Positions 1-10,400 of a DNA stretch of 64,000 nucleotides are shown one piece after another. Numbering within the stretch: the stretch's first letter is position 1; each line of letters begins with the position of its first letter. The position numbers and the translations under genes are program-made. The notes under the pieces are model-generated. The model had not been told where the DNA came from and searched no databases. It was given only the letters and a program-made list of their open reading frames with translations. This DNA is from an uncultured Eubacterium sp. (GTDB lineage Bacteria; Bacillota; Clostridia; Lachnospirales; Lachnospiraceae), in the NCBI GenBank assembly GCA_945946665.1, contig CAMEWO010000002.1, positions 1 through 64,000 of the forward strand, read 5' to 3'.

Positions 1-48
1 GGTATGTTCGGGACTTACACCCGTTAGAGCGCGCCCATGGCGCGCAAA
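1..48 (-). mobile_element. Possible 5' end of a group II intron, truncated by the window edge
   Basis: Minus strand after the rpsI terminator reads GTTTGCGCGCCATGGGCGCGCTCTAACGGGTGTAAGTCCCGAACATACC: a GC hairpin (GCGCGCC/GGCGCGC) followed by CGGGTGTAAGTCCCG, resembling the GGGTGNAAGTCCC region near group II intron 5' ends. Only 48 nt visible. Confidence 0.35.
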
Positions 49-56
49 CTAGAAAA

Positions 57-83
57 CCCCAGAAGTCGTATGACTTCTGGGAT
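57..83 (-). terminator. Intrinsic terminator downstream of rpsI
   Basis: Minus strand ATCCCAGAAGTCATACGACTTCTGGGGTTTTCT: perfect stem plus T-run. Confidence 0.8.
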
Positions 84-115
84 AAATATACTGAAATAAT
101 CTCGAATAGAAATAA

Positions 116-520
116 TTATCTCTTGCTGAACTGTGGTGCTCTTCTCGCAGCCTTTAAGCCGTACTTCTTTCTTTCCTTCATTCTTGGATCTCTTGTTAAG
201 AAGCCTGCCTTCTTAAGTGCTGGACGATACTCATCTGAATCTACCTCAAGGAGTGCTCTTGAGATACCGTGTCTGATGGCACCAGCCTGACCTGTGTATC
301 CGCCACCGTGTACATTAACGATAACATCATACTTGTCAGTTGTCTCTGTAAGTACTAATGGCTGCTTAACAACAACCTTTAATGTCTCAAGACCAAAATA
401 CTCATCCAGAGGTCTCTTATTTATTGTAATTGTACCATTACCAGGTACTAAATATACTCTAGCGATACTGCTTTTTCTTCTACCAGTTCCGTAGAACTTT
501 GCGTTTGCCTTCTTAGCCAC
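116..520 (-). CDS. rpsI: 30S ribosomal protein S9
   Basis: [12 protein letters not shown]..., C-terminal [17 protein letters not shown] typical of S9; next to rplM. Confidence 0.98.
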   Translation of the reverse strand: MAKKANAKFYGTGRRKSSIARVYLVPGNGTITINKRPLDEYFGLETLKVVVKQPLVLTETTDKYDVIVNVHGGGYTGQAGAIRHGISRALLEVDSDEYRPALKKAGFLTRDPRMKERKKYGLKAARRAPQFSKR

Positions 521-547
521 TGTTGTTTCCTCCTTTATATCCTTTAA

Positions 548-976
548 TTAAAACTTTAATACTTCTGGCTTCTGTGCTGCCTGATCATGATCTGGACCAG
601 CATATACGTGAAGCTTCTTGTACATTTCTCTTCCTAAAGGTCCCTTTGGAAGCATTCCCTTAACAGCGAGCTCAACAACCTTCTCTGGGTTCTTCTGCAT
701 TAACTCTCTAAGAGTTGTCTCTTTCATTCCACCAACATAATCAGAGTGCTTGTAATAAATCTTCTGATCTAACTTCTTACCTGTGAACTGAACCTTCTCA
801 GCATTAATAACAATTACATTGTCACCACAGTCGATGAATGGTGTATAAGTAGGCTTGTTCTTTCCTCTTAATACAGCAGCAACCTGTGATGCTAAACGAC
901 CTAATGTATAATCTGCAGCATCAACAACATACCATTTTCTTTCAATGCTTGATGCAGTAGCCATATAAGTTTTCAT
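548..976 (-). CDS. rplM: 50S ribosomal protein L13
   Basis: [18 protein letters not shown]..., MLPKGPLGR motif. Confidence 0.98.
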   Translation of the reverse strand: MKTYMATASSIERKWYVVDAADYTLGRLASQVAAVLRGKNKPTYTPFIDCGDNVIVINAEKVQFTGKKLDQKIYYKHSDYVGGMKETTLRELMQKNPEKVVELAVKGMLPKGPLGREMYKKLHVYAGPDHDQAAQKPEVLKF

Positions 977-1106
977 TGGTTTTCCTCCTGAAATATTCTA
1001 AATACAAAATGTTATTATATATGTTATAAATGCTCTTCCGGGGCATTGGATAAGCACTTAATACCTTAAATAACCAAAATGTGAGCGCACTAATCCACGT
1101 CACAGT
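977..1106 (-). ncRNA. Candidate ribosomal protein L13 leader (5' UTR of rplM)
   Basis: About 130 nt between a strong promoter and rplM, containing AGTGCTTATCCAATGCCCCGGAAGAGCATT; position and length fit the L13 leader class. Confidence 0.5.
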
Positions 1107-1111
1107 TTAAA

Positions 1112-1140
1112 ATTATATAACACACGCCCTGGTGTGTCAA
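1112..1140 (-). promoter_or_regulatory. Sigma-A-type promoter for rplM-rpsI
   Basis: Minus strand TTGACA-N17-TATAAT (TTGACACACCAGGGCGTGTGTTATATAAT). Confidence 0.85.
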
Positions 1141-1180
1141 TCATTTATTTCAAAAAATCCATCTTAATTTTTTCAAAAAA

Positions 1181-1963
1181 TCACATTTCCCTTTCCTCAA
1201 AAGAAATATCCACCAGCGTAAGTCCCTGTGGAGGTGCAGTCTGACCTGCGGCAGTCCTGTCCTTTGCGTCAAGCATTTCCTTAACATCCTGGGGCTGCAG
1301 CTGTCCTTTACCAACCTGCATAAGAGTCCCTGCAATAATTCTCACCATATTATACAAGAATCCATTACCTGTAACTCTTATAACATATACAAATGAATCT
1401 GCCAGATGTGATGCCCTTGTGTTAAATGGTGTCTTATCTATCTCAACTGAAAAAATTGTTCGTATTGTAGTTTCAGCAGAGGTACGGACGCAGGCAAAGC
1501 TCTTAAAATCATGTTCTCCTACAAGATACTCAGAAGCCTTTCGCATTTTATCAACATCAAGGCTGTATGGCACATTCCACGCACTGTTTCTTAACTGTGG
1601 AACTGGAAATTTTGAACTTACAATCTTATATTCATACGTCTTAACCGTGTTACAGTGCCTTGGATGAAAATCCTGTGAAACCTCACAGGAATCAACAACA
1701 GACACATCTTCAGGCAGATGCTGGTTTATTGCATATGCAAATCTGTCTCCGGGAATCATGCTTTCTGTATCAAATACTGCCACATTTCCAAGAGCAGACA
1801 CTCCAGCATCGGTCCTGCTTGCACCTATAACGTGTACATCCTCACCCGTTACGCACTTAATCCCCTTATCAAGCACAGATTCTATAGTATTTCCATTAGG
1901 CTGTATCTGCCAGCCACAGTAATTAGTTCCGTCATAAGCCACAGTAAGCTTAATTCTTTTCAT
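1181..1963 (-). CDS. truA: tRNA pseudouridine(38-40) synthase TruA
   Basis: VAYDGTNYCGWQ, ASRTDAGVSALGNVAVF, NGFLYNMVRIIAGTL motifs; start set at the internal Met (MKRIKLTV). Confidence 0.96.
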   Translation of the reverse strand: MKRIKLTVAYDGTNYCGWQIQPNGNTIESVLDKGIKCVTGEDVHVIGASRTDAGVSALGNVAVFDTESMIPGDRFAYAINQHLPEDVSVVDSCEVSQDFHPRHCNTVKTYEYKIVSSKFPVPQLRNSAWNVPYSLDVDKMRKASEYLVGEHDFKSFACVRTSAETTIRTIFSVEIDKTPFNTRASHLADSFVYVIRVTGNGFLYNMVRIIAGTLMQVGKGQLQPQDVKEMLDAKDRTAAGQTAPPQGLTLVDISFEEREM

Positions 1964-2056
1964 TAACAATCCTCACTTCAACGAAAATTTCACGATTATT
2001 TCCTGAAAATATAGTGAAACTCCTCCATTATATAGTGAAACCAATCACAATTATAT

Positions 2057-2872
2057 CTAAACTAGTCTTCCACCCACAAATACATTAAGTGCTATTATTC
2101 CTATAAGATAAACTGCCAGTACTCCATATGCAATCCTGTCATTCCTGGTGTACTTTAATGGCTTCATCTTGGTTCTTCCCTCCGAACCATGATAGCATCT
2201 TGCTTCCATTGCATTTGCAAGGTCATTGGCTCTTCTGAAGGCTGATACGAACAGAGGAACAAGAATTGGTATCATGGCTTTTGCCTTCTGAATCAGATTA
2301 CCATTCTCAAAATCAGCGCCTCTTGCCATCTGGGCTTTCATAATCTTATCTGTTTCTTCTATAAGAATCGGTATGAATCTTAAAGCAATAGACATCATCA
2401 TTGCAATTTCATGAACCGGCACCTTAATAACCTTTAGAAATCCAAGACCCTTCTCAAGGCCGTCTGTCAGGTTATTAGGGGTTGTTGTAAGAGTCATAAG
2501 AGAAGAACCCATAATCAGATAAAGAAGCCTTATAACCATAAATACAGCTGTTATAATGCCCTCCTTTGTTATGGTAAGCTTCCACAGTCTTAAGACAACT
2601 GTTCCGTCAGTGAGGAACAGGTTAAATGCCGCACTTAATATAACCAGTATAAGCACAGCCTTAAGACCCTTAATTATGAATTTTAATGGAACCTTAGACA
2701 GCTTTATTACTCCAAATAAGAATAATGTTACCGCCAGGTACATCCATACACTTCTGCCAATAAACAATGAAATAATGAATACCATTGTACCCATCAGCTT
2801 TACCCTTGGATCTAATGAATGTATCACTGATTCAGTCTGATAATATTGTCCTATAGTAATGTCTCGTAACAT
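2057..2872 (-). CDS. ecfT: ECF transporter transmembrane protein EcfT
   Basis: SxxHxLDPRxKL N-terminus and ARG motifs (AQMARGADF, AMEARCY); downstream of ecfA1A2. Confidence 0.95.
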   Translation of the reverse strand: MLRDITIGQYYQTESVIHSLDPRVKLMGTMVFIISLFIGRSVWMYLAVTLFLFGVIKLSKVPLKFIIKGLKAVLILVILSAAFNLFLTDGTVVLRLWKLTITKEGIITAVFMVIRLLYLIMGSSLMTLTTTPNNLTDGLEKGLGFLKVIKVPVHEIAMMMSIALRFIPILIEETDKIMKAQMARGADFENGNLIQKAKAMIPILVPLFVSAFRRANDLANAMEARCYHGSEGRTKMKPLKYTRNDRIAYGVLAVYLIGIIALNVFVGGRLV

Positions 2873-2878
2873 CTTTTT

Positions 2879-3742
2879 CTAAGCCTTTCCTAAAGCCTTT
2901 AATATTTCTTCCTTTGCTTCATCAACCGTAATCACCGAAGTATCAACATCCAGTCCTGCATTCTTTAAATCCTGCATAATGTATGTTACCTGTGGCGCTG
3001 CAAGACCTATTTCCTCCAGCTCCTTATAATGTGAAAATATTACCTTAGGAGCATCATCAAATGTGAGAACTCCATCATTCATAACCATAATTCTATCCAC
3101 ATAATTGGCAACATCCTCCATGCTGTGGGATACCAGAATTACTGTAATTCCCATTTCATCATGAAGCTTTTTGATACAGTTCAGTATATCGTCTCTTCCC
3201 TGAGGGTCCAGTCCGGCTGTAGGCTCGTCCAGAATTAGTACCTCCGGTTCCATGGCAAGCACACCTGCAATAGCAACTCTCCTCTTCTGGCCACCTGACA
3301 GGTCAAATGGTGACTGGTAATACATATCATCAGGAAGCCCCACCATATGCAGTGCCTTTAATGCCCTTGTCTCCGCCTGGACAGCTCCCAGACCCAGATT
3401 CTTAGGTCCGAAGCACACATCCTTGAATATTGTAGTCTCAAAAAGCTGGTGTTCCGGATACTGAAAGACCAATCCCACCTTGCTTCTTAAATCCTTCATG
3501 TTGTAGTCTTCATCATATATATTCTTACTGTTATAGAAGATTGCACCACTGGACGCTTTAACCAGACCATTAAGATGCTGTATAAATGTTGACTTTCCGG
3601 AACCTGTATGGCCAATAAGACCTATAAATTCTCCATCATTAATTACACAGCTGATATTCTTCAACGCCTGTCTTTCAAATCCAGTTCCCACATCATACGA
3701 ATAACAGATATTATCCACAATTATTGACATGTTTATCTCCAT
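2879..3742 (-). CDS. ecfA2: ECF transporter ATPase EcfA2
   Basis: Walker A GHTGSGKST, LSGGQKRRVAIAG, Walker B VLILDEPTAGLDP. Confidence 0.95.
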   Translation of the reverse strand: MEINMSIIVDNICYSYDVGTGFERQALKNISCVINDGEFIGLIGHTGSGKSTFIQHLNGLVKASSGAIFYNSKNIYDEDYNMKDLRSKVGLVFQYPEHQLFETTIFKDVCFGPKNLGLGAVQAETRALKALHMVGLPDDMYYQSPFDLSGGQKRRVAIAGVLAMEPEVLILDEPTAGLDPQGRDDILNCIKKLHDEMGITVILVSHSMEDVANYVDRIMVMNDGVLTFDDAPKVIFSHYKELEEIGLAAPQVTYIMQDLKNAGLDVDTSVITVDEAKEEILKALGKA

Positions 3743-3749
3743 TTTCTAA

Positions 3750-4610
3750 TCAGTCTGATTTGCCTGCTTTAACTAACTCCTGCACCAGTTCTTCTCTGGT
3801 AAGAATTCCGTCTCTAAGTGGAATTCCGCTTTTTTTAAGTTCGAAAGCCAGCTCCGTAACCTGTGGAACGTCCAGACGAAGCTTTTTTAGTTCCTCCACC
3901 CTTGAAAATACCGCTTTAGGAGTTCCTGACATGACTACCTTGCCGGCGTCCATTACATACACTCTGTCAGCATCAATTACCTCTTCCATGTAATGTGTAA
4001 TAAGGATAATTGTAACCCCTTCTTTTTTATTCAACTCATGAAGTACGTGTATTACTTCTTTTCTTCCCATAGGGTCAAGCATGGCTGTAGGCTCATCAAG
4101 AACAATGCATTTTGGTTTCATTGCAACAATTCCTGCAATTGCAACTCTCTGCTTCTGTCCTCCTGACAGCTTATTAGGAGAGGCATGCCTGAAATGGTAC
4201 ATTCCTACTGCTTTAAGGCTTTTCTCCACTCTCTCCCAGATTTCATCTGTTGGAACCCCGATATTTTCCGGTCCAAATCCTACTTCCTCATCAACCAGAG
4301 TACAGATTATCTGGTTATCAGGATTCTGAAATACCATTCCGGCAGTCTGTCGGATTTTAAGGGTCTTATCTTCCTCCCTGGTATCCATTCCATCAATCCA
4401 CACAGTTCCCTCTGTAGGGCTTACAAGAGCATTAAAATGCTTTGCCAGCGTAGATTTACCGGAGCCGTTATGTCCTAATATGGCAATGAACTCCCCCTGC
4501 TTTAATTCCATATTGACATCATCAACAGCAGTGGTAATTCCATCCACATTACCTTCTTCATCTCGTCTTATATATTCAAAAGTCAGATTTTCTGTCTTTA
4601 CTATTCCCAT
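3750..4610 (-). CDS. ecfA1: ECF transporter ATPase EcfA1
   Basis: Walker A GHNGSGKST, KLSGGQKQRVAIAG, VLDEPTAMLDP. Confidence 0.95.
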   Translation of the reverse strand: MGIVKTENLTFEYIRRDEEGNVDGITTAVDDVNMELKQGEFIAILGHNGSGKSTLAKHFNALVSPTEGTVWIDGMDTREEDKTLKIRQTAGMVFQNPDNQIICTLVDEEVGFGPENIGVPTDEIWERVEKSLKAVGMYHFRHASPNKLSGGQKQRVAIAGIVAMKPKCIVLDEPTAMLDPMGRKEVIHVLHELNKKEGVTIILITHYMEEVIDADRVYVMDAGKVVMSGTPKAVFSRVEELKKLRLDVPQVTELAFELKKSGIPLRDGILTREELVQELVKAGKSD

Positions 4611-4700
4611 TCTTTTACCTGTTTAATTGACATTAGCTGTTCCTGCGCCCAATATAAAGAATTGTGCGGGCACATTCTTTACTTGTAGGGCTTTTGCTAC

Positions 4701-4738
4701 AAAAAAGCGTGGATATTGAGAAAATACAATACCCACGC
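4701..4738 (-). terminator. Terminator downstream of rplQ
   Basis: Minus strand GCGTGGGTATTGTATTTTCTCAATATCCACGCTTTTTT. Confidence 0.85.
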
Positions 4739-4750
4739 GACAATCACTTA

Positions 4751-5287
4751 TTATACTAACTCAAGAAGTACCTGCATTGCTGCATCGCCTTTTCTTAAAC
4801 CAATCTTAACGATTCTTGTGTAACCACCGTTACGACCAGCATACTTTGGAGCGATTTCATCAAACATCTTGTTTGTAAGGTCAACAACCTTTGTATTCTT
4901 CTTTCTTCCTGCTGCTTCAGCTGGAACCTCAGTAACCTTATAAAGTACCTTATCCATCTGCTTTCTTGCATGAAGTCTTGAAGGCATATCCTTCTTGATT
5001 TCCTTCTCTACTGTATCATATACAGTAACCTTCTTACCATCAACAACTTCCTTAACTCTCTTACCATTGGCATCCTTCTTAGGAACCTTAGCAGTAACCT
5101 TAACTGTCTCGTAGTTGTCTTTCTCCTTAATTGCCAGGGTGATGAGCTTTTCAGCCATCTTCTTTACTTCCTTGGCTCTTGCCTCTGTTGTAACAATTTT
5201 ACCATTCTCAATTAAAGCTGTAACCTGATTTCTAAGTAAAGCTTTTCTCTGGCTCTGTGTTCTGCCGAGCTTTCTATACTTTGCCAT
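4751..5287 (-). CDS. rplQ: 50S ribosomal protein L17
   Basis: [26 protein letters not shown]...; [17 protein letters not shown]. Confidence 0.97.
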   Translation of the reverse strand: MAKYRKLGRTQSQRKALLRNQVTALIENGKIVTTEARAKEVKKMAEKLITLAIKEKDNYETVKVTAKVPKKDANGKRVKEVVDGKKVTVYDTVEKEIKKDMPSRLHARKQMDKVLYKVTEVPAEAAGRKKNTKVVDLTNKMFDEIAPKYAGRNGGYTRIVKIGLRKGDAAMQVLLELV

Positions 5288-5362
5288 TATATTATCCTCC
5301 ATTTGTAACCGGCATACAAGCGCTTCTGGACTTACTGCATGCCAGCCTTATTATACAAATTA

Positions 5363-6331
5363 TTAATCTTCATTAGGACTTAAGCTTAAGCCTAACTCCT
5401 TAAGTTTAAGAAGCACTTCATCAAGTGACTTCTTTCCAAGGTTACGTACCTTCATCATATCATCTGGTGTCTTATTAGTAAGCTGCTCAACTGTGTTGAT
5501 TCCTGCTCTCTTAAGACAGTTAAATGATCTTACTGATAACTCAAGGTCCTCAATGCTCATAGAAAGTGCATTGAATGGCTCCTCTTCTTCAGCGGCGCCC
5601 ATAACCTCTGCATTAGCTGCATTCTCAGAAAGGTTGATAAATACCTTAAGATGCTCGCTAAGTACTTTTGCTGCAAGGCTTAAAGCCTCTTCTGGAATAA
5701 TTGTTCCATTAGTGAATATATCAAGTGTGAGCTTATCAAAATCTGTATCCTGGCCTACACGTGTATTCTCAACTGACATATTAACACGCTCAACTGGTGT
5801 GTAAATAGAATCAATTGAAATAACTCCTGCAGCCATATCGTCTTTCTTGTTCTTTTCAGAACTTACATAACCTCTACCATTAGTAATTGTAAGCTCCATC
5901 ACAAGCTTGCTGTCACTGTTGTTAAGGTGAGCAATAACAAGATCAGGATTTACAATTTCAATGTCAGGATCGACCTTGATATCTGATGCTTTAACAACGC
6001 CCTCGCCTGAATAATCAATATGTGCAATAACAGGTTCAACAGAGTTGCCATTATTCTTAATTGATAACTGCTTGATATTCATAACGATTTCAGTTACATC
6101 TTCCTTTACTCCAGGAATTGAACTGAACTCATGAAGAACTCCATCAATCTTGATGCTGCTTACCGCAGTACCAACCAATGATGAAAGCATTATTCTTCTA
6201 AGAGAATTACCAAGAGTTAAACCATAACCTCTCTCAAGTGGTTCTACTACAAATCTACTGTATTTTCCATCTTCAGACTCTTCAGTCATCTGAATCTTTG
6301 GCATCTTGAAATTAAAATCTGCATCAACCAT
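5363..6331 (-). CDS. rpoA: DNA-directed RNA polymerase subunit alpha
   Basis: [24 protein letters not shown]; alpha-[17 protein letters not shown]. Confidence 0.98.
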   Translation of the reverse strand: MVDADFNFKMPKIQMTEESEDGKYSRFVVEPLERGYGLTLGNSLRRIMLSSLVGTAVSSIKIDGVLHEFSSIPGVKEDVTEIVMNIKQLSIKNNGNSVEPVIAHIDYSGEGVVKASDIKVDPDIEIVNPDLVIAHLNNSDSKLVMELTITNGRGYVSSEKNKKDDMAAGVISIDSIYTPVERVNMSVENTRVGQDTDFDKLTLDIFTNGTIIPEEALSLAAKVLSEHLKVFINLSENAANAEVMGAAEEEEPFNALSMSIEDLELSVRSFNCLKRAGINTVEQLTNKTPDDMMKVRNLGKKSLDEVLLKLKELGLSLSPNED

Positions 6332-6372
6332 TTACTGGCCCCTCCTTTTGGGTTTTCTTGTAGTTATTCTAA

Positions 6373-6966
6373 TTACTTAGAATATAACTCGACGATAAGC
6401 ATCTCATTAACTGGAACATCGATAATCTCTCTTGTAGGAACAGACTTAACTGTACCCTTAAGAGCATCTTTGTCAGCTTCAAGCCACTCTGGAACAAGTC
6501 TTCCGTTAGTAGCCTCGAGAATCTCCTTATATCTTGCAGATGACTTTGATTTCTCTCTGATTTCAATCTTGTCCCCAGCCTTTACAAGGTATGATGGGAT
6601 GTTTATGCACTTGCCGTTAACTAATACGTGCTTATGATCAACAATCTGTCTAGCCTCTCTTCTTGTTCTGGCAAGACCTAATCTGAAAATAACATTATCA
6701 AGTCTGAGCTCAAGCATAACCATAAGGTTCTCACCTGTCATACCCTTCTGCTGCTCAGCCTTCTCATAATAATTTCTGAAAGGCTTCTCTAATACACCAT
6801 AGATGAACTTAGCCTTCTGCTTCTCACGTAACTGTAAGCCATACTCGCTAATCTTTCTTCCGGCATTCTTTGCCTTTCTTCTTGACTTCTTATCTATTCC
6901 TAAATAAACAGGATCCAAATCAAGAGATCTGCATCTCTTGAGCACTGGTGTTCTATTAACTGCCAT
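6373..6966 (-). CDS. rpsD: 30S ribosomal protein S4
   Basis: S4 domain [32 protein letters not shown]. Confidence 0.98.
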   Translation of the reverse strand: MAVNRTPVLKRCRSLDLDPVYLGIDKKSRRKAKNAGRKISEYGLQLREKQKAKFIYGVLEKPFRNYYEKAEQQKGMTGENLMVMLELRLDNVIFRLGLARTRREARQIVDHKHVLVNGKCINIPSYLVKAGDKIEIREKSKSSARYKEILEATNGRLVPEWLEADKDALKGTVKSVPTREIIDVPVNEMLIVELYSK

Positions 6967-6984
6967 TGAAATTTACCTCCTAAA

Positions 6985-7380
6985 TTAAACTCTTCTACGC
7001 TTTGGTGGACGACATCCGTTGTGTGGAACTGGTGTAACATCTTTGATACTTGTAACCTCAAGTCCACAGGCAGAAAGTGCACGAATTGCAGCTTCTCTTC
7101 CTGAACCAGGTCCCTTTACCATAACGTCTACAGACTTTAATCCGTGAACTAAAGCAGCCTTAGTAGCTGTCTCAGCTGCCATCTGTGCTGCATAAGGAGT
7201 TGATTTCTTTGATCCTCTGAAACCAAGACCGCCGGCACTTGCCCATGATATAGCATTGCCTTCTGCATCAGTTAATGTAACGATTGTATTGTTAAAAGAA
7301 GACTGGATATGTGCCTGTCCTCTCTCTACGTTTTTTCTAACACGCTTCTTTGTCACTTTTTTTGTAACTTTTTGAGCCAT
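6985..7380 (-). CDS. rpsK: 30S ribosomal protein S11
   Basis: [28 protein letters not shown]...; [17 protein letters not shown]. Confidence 0.98.
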   Translation of the reverse strand: MAQKVTKKVTKKRVRKNVERGQAHIQSSFNNTIVTLTDAEGNAISWASAGGLGFRGSKKSTPYAAQMAAETATKAALVHGLKSVDVMVKGPGSGREAAIRALSACGLEVTSIKDVTPVPHNGCRPPKRRRV

Positions 7381-7414
7381 TTCTAAACTAACCTCCTACT
7401 TAACGTCTACCTAA

Positions 7415-7789
7415 TTACTTCTTCTTATTTGCAACTGTCTTCTTTGGACCCTTGCAAGTTCTGGCATTAGTCTTAGTCTTCTGTCCTCTGCATGGAAGTC
7501 CTTTTCTATGGCGGATTCCTCTATAGCAGCCAATTTCCTTTAATCTCTTGATGTTCATGGCAACTTCTCTTCTTAAGTCACCCTCTACTAAATTCTCAGT
7601 ATCAGCGTCGATAACCTTAGCGATTCTGGCAACTTCTTCATCAGTAAGATCCTTAACACGTGTGTCTGGATTAACCTCTGCCTCAGCAAGAATCTTTGAC
7701 GCTCTAACTCTACCTATGCCGTAAACATAAGTAAGACCGATTTCAATTCTCTTTTCTCTTGGTAAGTCTACACCTGAAATACGAGCCAT
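7415..7789 (-). CDS. rpsM: 30S ribosomal protein S13
   Basis: [26 protein letters not shown]...; [15 protein letters not shown]. Confidence 0.98.
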   Translation of the reverse strand: MARISGVDLPREKRIEIGLTYVYGIGRVRASKILAEAEVNPDTRVKDLTDEEVARIAKVIDADTENLVEGDLRREVAMNIKRLKEIGCYRGIRHRKGLPCRGQKTKTNARTCKGPKKTVANKKK

Positions 7790-7799
7790 GTGTTCTTTA

Positions 7800-8041
7800 A
7801 CCTCCGTTAATCAAATAAATATAATAATATGAAAATGTACCATGAATACATACGCAGCTCGTCATGTCTGACGCCTGAAATGTGTGCGTTGCCACTCATG
7901 AATACTATATAAAAGTGATCCATCCCACTGACAACACTGCCTGGTGGTTCATCACTGCAGCCGCAAAACTAGTTACCTTCATGCGCTAGTGATACGCAAT
8001 CCGGAGTTTACGCACAAACATGAGAAGTACTTCTACTTCTC
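7800..8041 (-). ncRNA. Structured rpmJ-rpsM intergenic RNA, candidate r-protein leader
   Basis: About 265 nt gap inside an operon with several perfect hairpins: CGTCA-TGTC-TGACG (7860-7873), AGTGAT...ATCACT, GAGAAGTA-CTTC-TACTTCTC (8022-8041). Confidence 0.45.
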
Positions 8042-8054
8042 ACTCTAAAAGGAA

Positions 8055-8168
8055 TTAACCCTGTCTCTGCTTGTGCTTTGGGTTCTCACAGATAATTCTG
8101 ATACTACCCTTTCTTTTAATGACTTTGCATTTTTCACAAATTGGTTTAACTGATGATCTAACCTTCAC
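8055..8168 (-). CDS. rpmJ: 50S ribosomal protein L36 (37 aa, GTG start; absent from the ORF track)
   Basis: Manual translation: (V/M)[36 protein letters not shown], with the zinc-ribbon C/C/C/H of L36; AGGAGG 8 nt upstream of GTG. Confidence 0.97.
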   Translation of the reverse strand: MKVRSSVKPICEKCKVIKRKGSIRIICENPKHKQRQG

Positions 8169-8202
8169 TGCAAAAGCCTCCTTTCAGACAAGTTCGTTTA
8201 AT

Positions 8203-8232
8203 ATTATAGCATGAAACATTTTTGTATTGCAA
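8203..8232 (-). promoter_or_regulatory. Promoter upstream of rpmJ
   Basis: Minus strand TTGCAA-N18-TATAAT. Confidence 0.55.
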
Positions 8233-8324
8233 CAAAAATTTTGCTATATTTCAAATTATTTTTTATATAAATATATATAGTGTAATTCTATGACTACATA
8301 CCATATATATAGTTACCTTTTTAA

Positions 8325-8543
8325 TTATTTATCTCTCCAGATAATTCTTCCCTTAGTAAGGTCGTATGGTGAAAGCTCAATTGTAACCTTATCGCCTGGT
8401 AAGATTCTGATATAATTCATTCTTAACTTACCACTTATATGAGCAAGCACCTGATGTCCATTCTCAAGTTCAACCTGGAACATAGCATTAGGAAGTTTCT
8501 CAACAACAGTTCCTTCAATTTCAATTACATCTGACTTTGACAT
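8325..8543 (-). CDS. infA: Translation initiation factor IF-1
   Basis: [53 protein letters not shown]. Confidence 0.98.
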   Translation of the reverse strand: MSKSDVIEIEGTVVEKLPNAMFQVELENGHQVLAHISGKLRMNYIRILPGDKVTIELSPYDLTKGRIIWRDK

Positions 8544-8824
8544 GTATTATTCTCCTTCATATTAGATATATATTTTTTTATTGCCCTTTTGATATCCTCA
8601 TCAGCAATAGGCTCATGTTGATTCAGCTTCTGTTCTATGATTTCATCTTTCCTATTAACCAGCTGAATATGCTTTCTGTTTTTCTTCTTGGGTTTGGCTA
8701 CCGGCTTTAACCTTCCATCGGACAGCCACACATTATTACTATCTTCATTAATTATAATGTAGATATCACATTTATCATGACCTGCTTTTGATCTTGCAAA
8801 ACATCCCTGTATGTTATCTGTCAT
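8525..8824 (-). CDS. KOW-domain RNA-binding protein (L14e-like) between map and infA
   Basis: Internal Met start gives [54 protein letters not shown]...; position is conserved in Clostridia. The longer listed ORF overlaps map. Confidence 0.75.
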   Translation of the reverse strand: MTDNIQGCFARSKAGHDKCDIYIIINEDSNNVWLSDGRLKPVAKPKKKNRKHIQLVNRKDEIIEQKLNQHEPIADEDIKRAIKKYISNMKENNTCQSQM

Positions 8825-8867
8825 TATTCTCCCAATCCCTGCGGATACTCCGCATATTATATAGTAA

Positions 8868-9626
8868 TTATTCTTCCACCAAGGAGAGAATCTGTGGTCC
8901 TTCCTTTGTAACCAGGACCGTGTTTTCATAGTGAGCAGAAAGCGATTTGTCAATGGTAACTGTTGTCCAGTCATCATCCAGAGTCTCAACCCTGTAATCA
9001 CCCATTGCTACCATTGGTTCAATGGCAAGTGTCATTCCCTCGTATAACTTCATCCCTCTCCTGCTTTGTCTGAAGTTTGGAATCTCTGGGGCTTCATGAA
9101 GTTCTGTTCCTATTCCATGTCCAACTAAATCTCTCACTACTCCATATCCGAACTTTTCATTATAGTCTGCTATTGCATTGGATATTTCATACAGGTGGCA
9201 CCCTTCCTTTGCGAATTTAATTCCCTCAAAGAAGCTCTGCCTTGTAACCTCTATCAATTTAGCTGCCTCGGGACTTATTTCCCCTGCTCCATATGTTCTG
9301 GCTGCATCAGAATGATATCCTTTATAGATAACACCTGCATCAAGGCTTACTATATCTCCGTCTTTAAGGATTTCCTTCTTTGATGGAATTCCATGGACTA
9401 CCTTTTCATTTACAGATACACATATAGAAGCTGGAAAACCGCCATATCCCAAAAATGAAGGAATACAGCCGTAGCTTCGAATCATCTCCTCACCAATCTG
9501 GTTAATCTTCCATGTGCTTACTCCTGGTTTAACTTCTTTCTCCAGTTCATTAAGCACGGTGCCGAGAATCCTGCCTGCTTCCCGCATCAATTCAATTTCC
9601 CGTTGCGATTTAACTGAAACTGCCAT
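8868..9626 (-). CDS. map: Type I methionine aminopeptidase
   Basis: SVNEKVVHGIP, DAGVIYKGYHSDAART, GHGIGTELHEAPEIPN, LAIEPM; start set at MAVSVKSQ after GGAG. Confidence 0.97.
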   Translation of the reverse strand: MAVSVKSQREIELMREAGRILGTVLNELEKEVKPGVSTWKINQIGEEMIRSYGCIPSFLGYGGFPASICVSVNEKVVHGIPSKKEILKDGDIVSLDAGVIYKGYHSDAARTYGAGEISPEAAKLIEVTRQSFFEGIKFAKEGCHLYEISNAIADYNEKFGYGVVRDLVGHGIGTELHEAPEIPNFRQSRRGMKLYEGMTLAIEPMVAMGDYRVETLDDDWTTVTIDKSLSAHYENTVLVTKEGPQILSLVEE

Positions 9627-9660
9627 ATTAAAACTAATCTCCATTACGCATAGCGTATTA

Positions 9661-10305
9661 TTACTTTCCTAAGATATTGACAATATCTTTAAATACGTCT
9701 TCCATATCTTTAGTTCCGTCTACCTCAGCAAGTACTCCTGCCTTATTGTAATAATCAATAAGTGGCTGTGTCTGCTCATGGTATACTGAAAGTCTGTTCT
9801 TAACTGTCTCTGGCTTATCGTCATCTCTTAAGATAAGCTTCTCGCCACATGCATCACATACTCCCTCAACCTTTGTAGGGTTGTATTTGATATGATATGT
9901 AGCACCACATCCAACACATGCTCTTCTTCCTGACATTCTGTTAATGATATTCTCATCTGGAACTTCAACATTAATTGCAAAATCAACCTTCTCGCCGTTT
10001 GCCTTTAATGCATTATCAAGAGCCTCTGCCTGTGGAATTGTTCTTGGAAAACCATCGAGAACATATCCGTTGGCGCAGTCTGCTTCCTTAAATCTATCCA
10101 TAATAAGGTCAACAACTAATGAATCTGGAACAAGTTCTCCCTTATCCATGTATGTTTTTGCCTTCTGGCCAAGCTCTGTATTATTTTTAATATTTGCTCT
10201 GAATATATCTCCTGTTGAGATATGTGGAATTGAATACTGTGCTGCTATTTTTTTAGCCTGTGTACCTTTACCAGCGCCAGGAGCGCCTAACATAATGATT
10301 TTCAT
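9661..10305 (-). CDS. adk: Adenylate kinase, zinc-binding lid type
   Basis: [15 protein letters not shown]; lid [28 protein letters not shown]. Confidence 0.98.
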   Translation of the reverse strand: MKIIMLGAPGAGKGTQAKKIAAQYSIPHISTGDIFRANIKNNTELGQKAKTYMDKGELVPDSLVVDLIMDRFKEADCANGYVLDGFPRTIPQAEALDNALKANGEKVDFAINVEVPDENIINRMSGRRACVGCGATYHIKYNPTKVEGVCDACGEKLILRDDDKPETVKNRLSVYHEQTQPLIDYYNKAGVLAEVDGTKDMEDVFKDIVNILGK

Positions 10306-10355
10306 TCTCCGCCTCCAAAATTTGTTCTTTCGTTTTCCTATTAAAACGCAAATAA

Positions 10356-10379
10356 CTCGCCCAGAAAAATCTGGGCAAG
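10356..10379 (-). other. Intra-operon hairpin between secY and adk
   Basis: CTCGCCCAGA-AAAA-TCTGGGCAAG; no clear T-tract. Confidence 0.6.
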
Positions 10380-10400
10380 TCTATTTGGTATAAGTATTAA

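Noticed and set aside
1-60. tRNA or T-box at the left edge
   Set aside because: No cloverleaf or T-box motif can be drawn; the GC hairpin plus GGGTGTAAGTCCC fits a group II intron start better.
8825-9001. 5' extension of the 158-aa ORF at 8525-9001
   Set aside because: It overlaps the map 3' end out of frame; the internal Met at 8824 gives a plausible KOW-domain protein.
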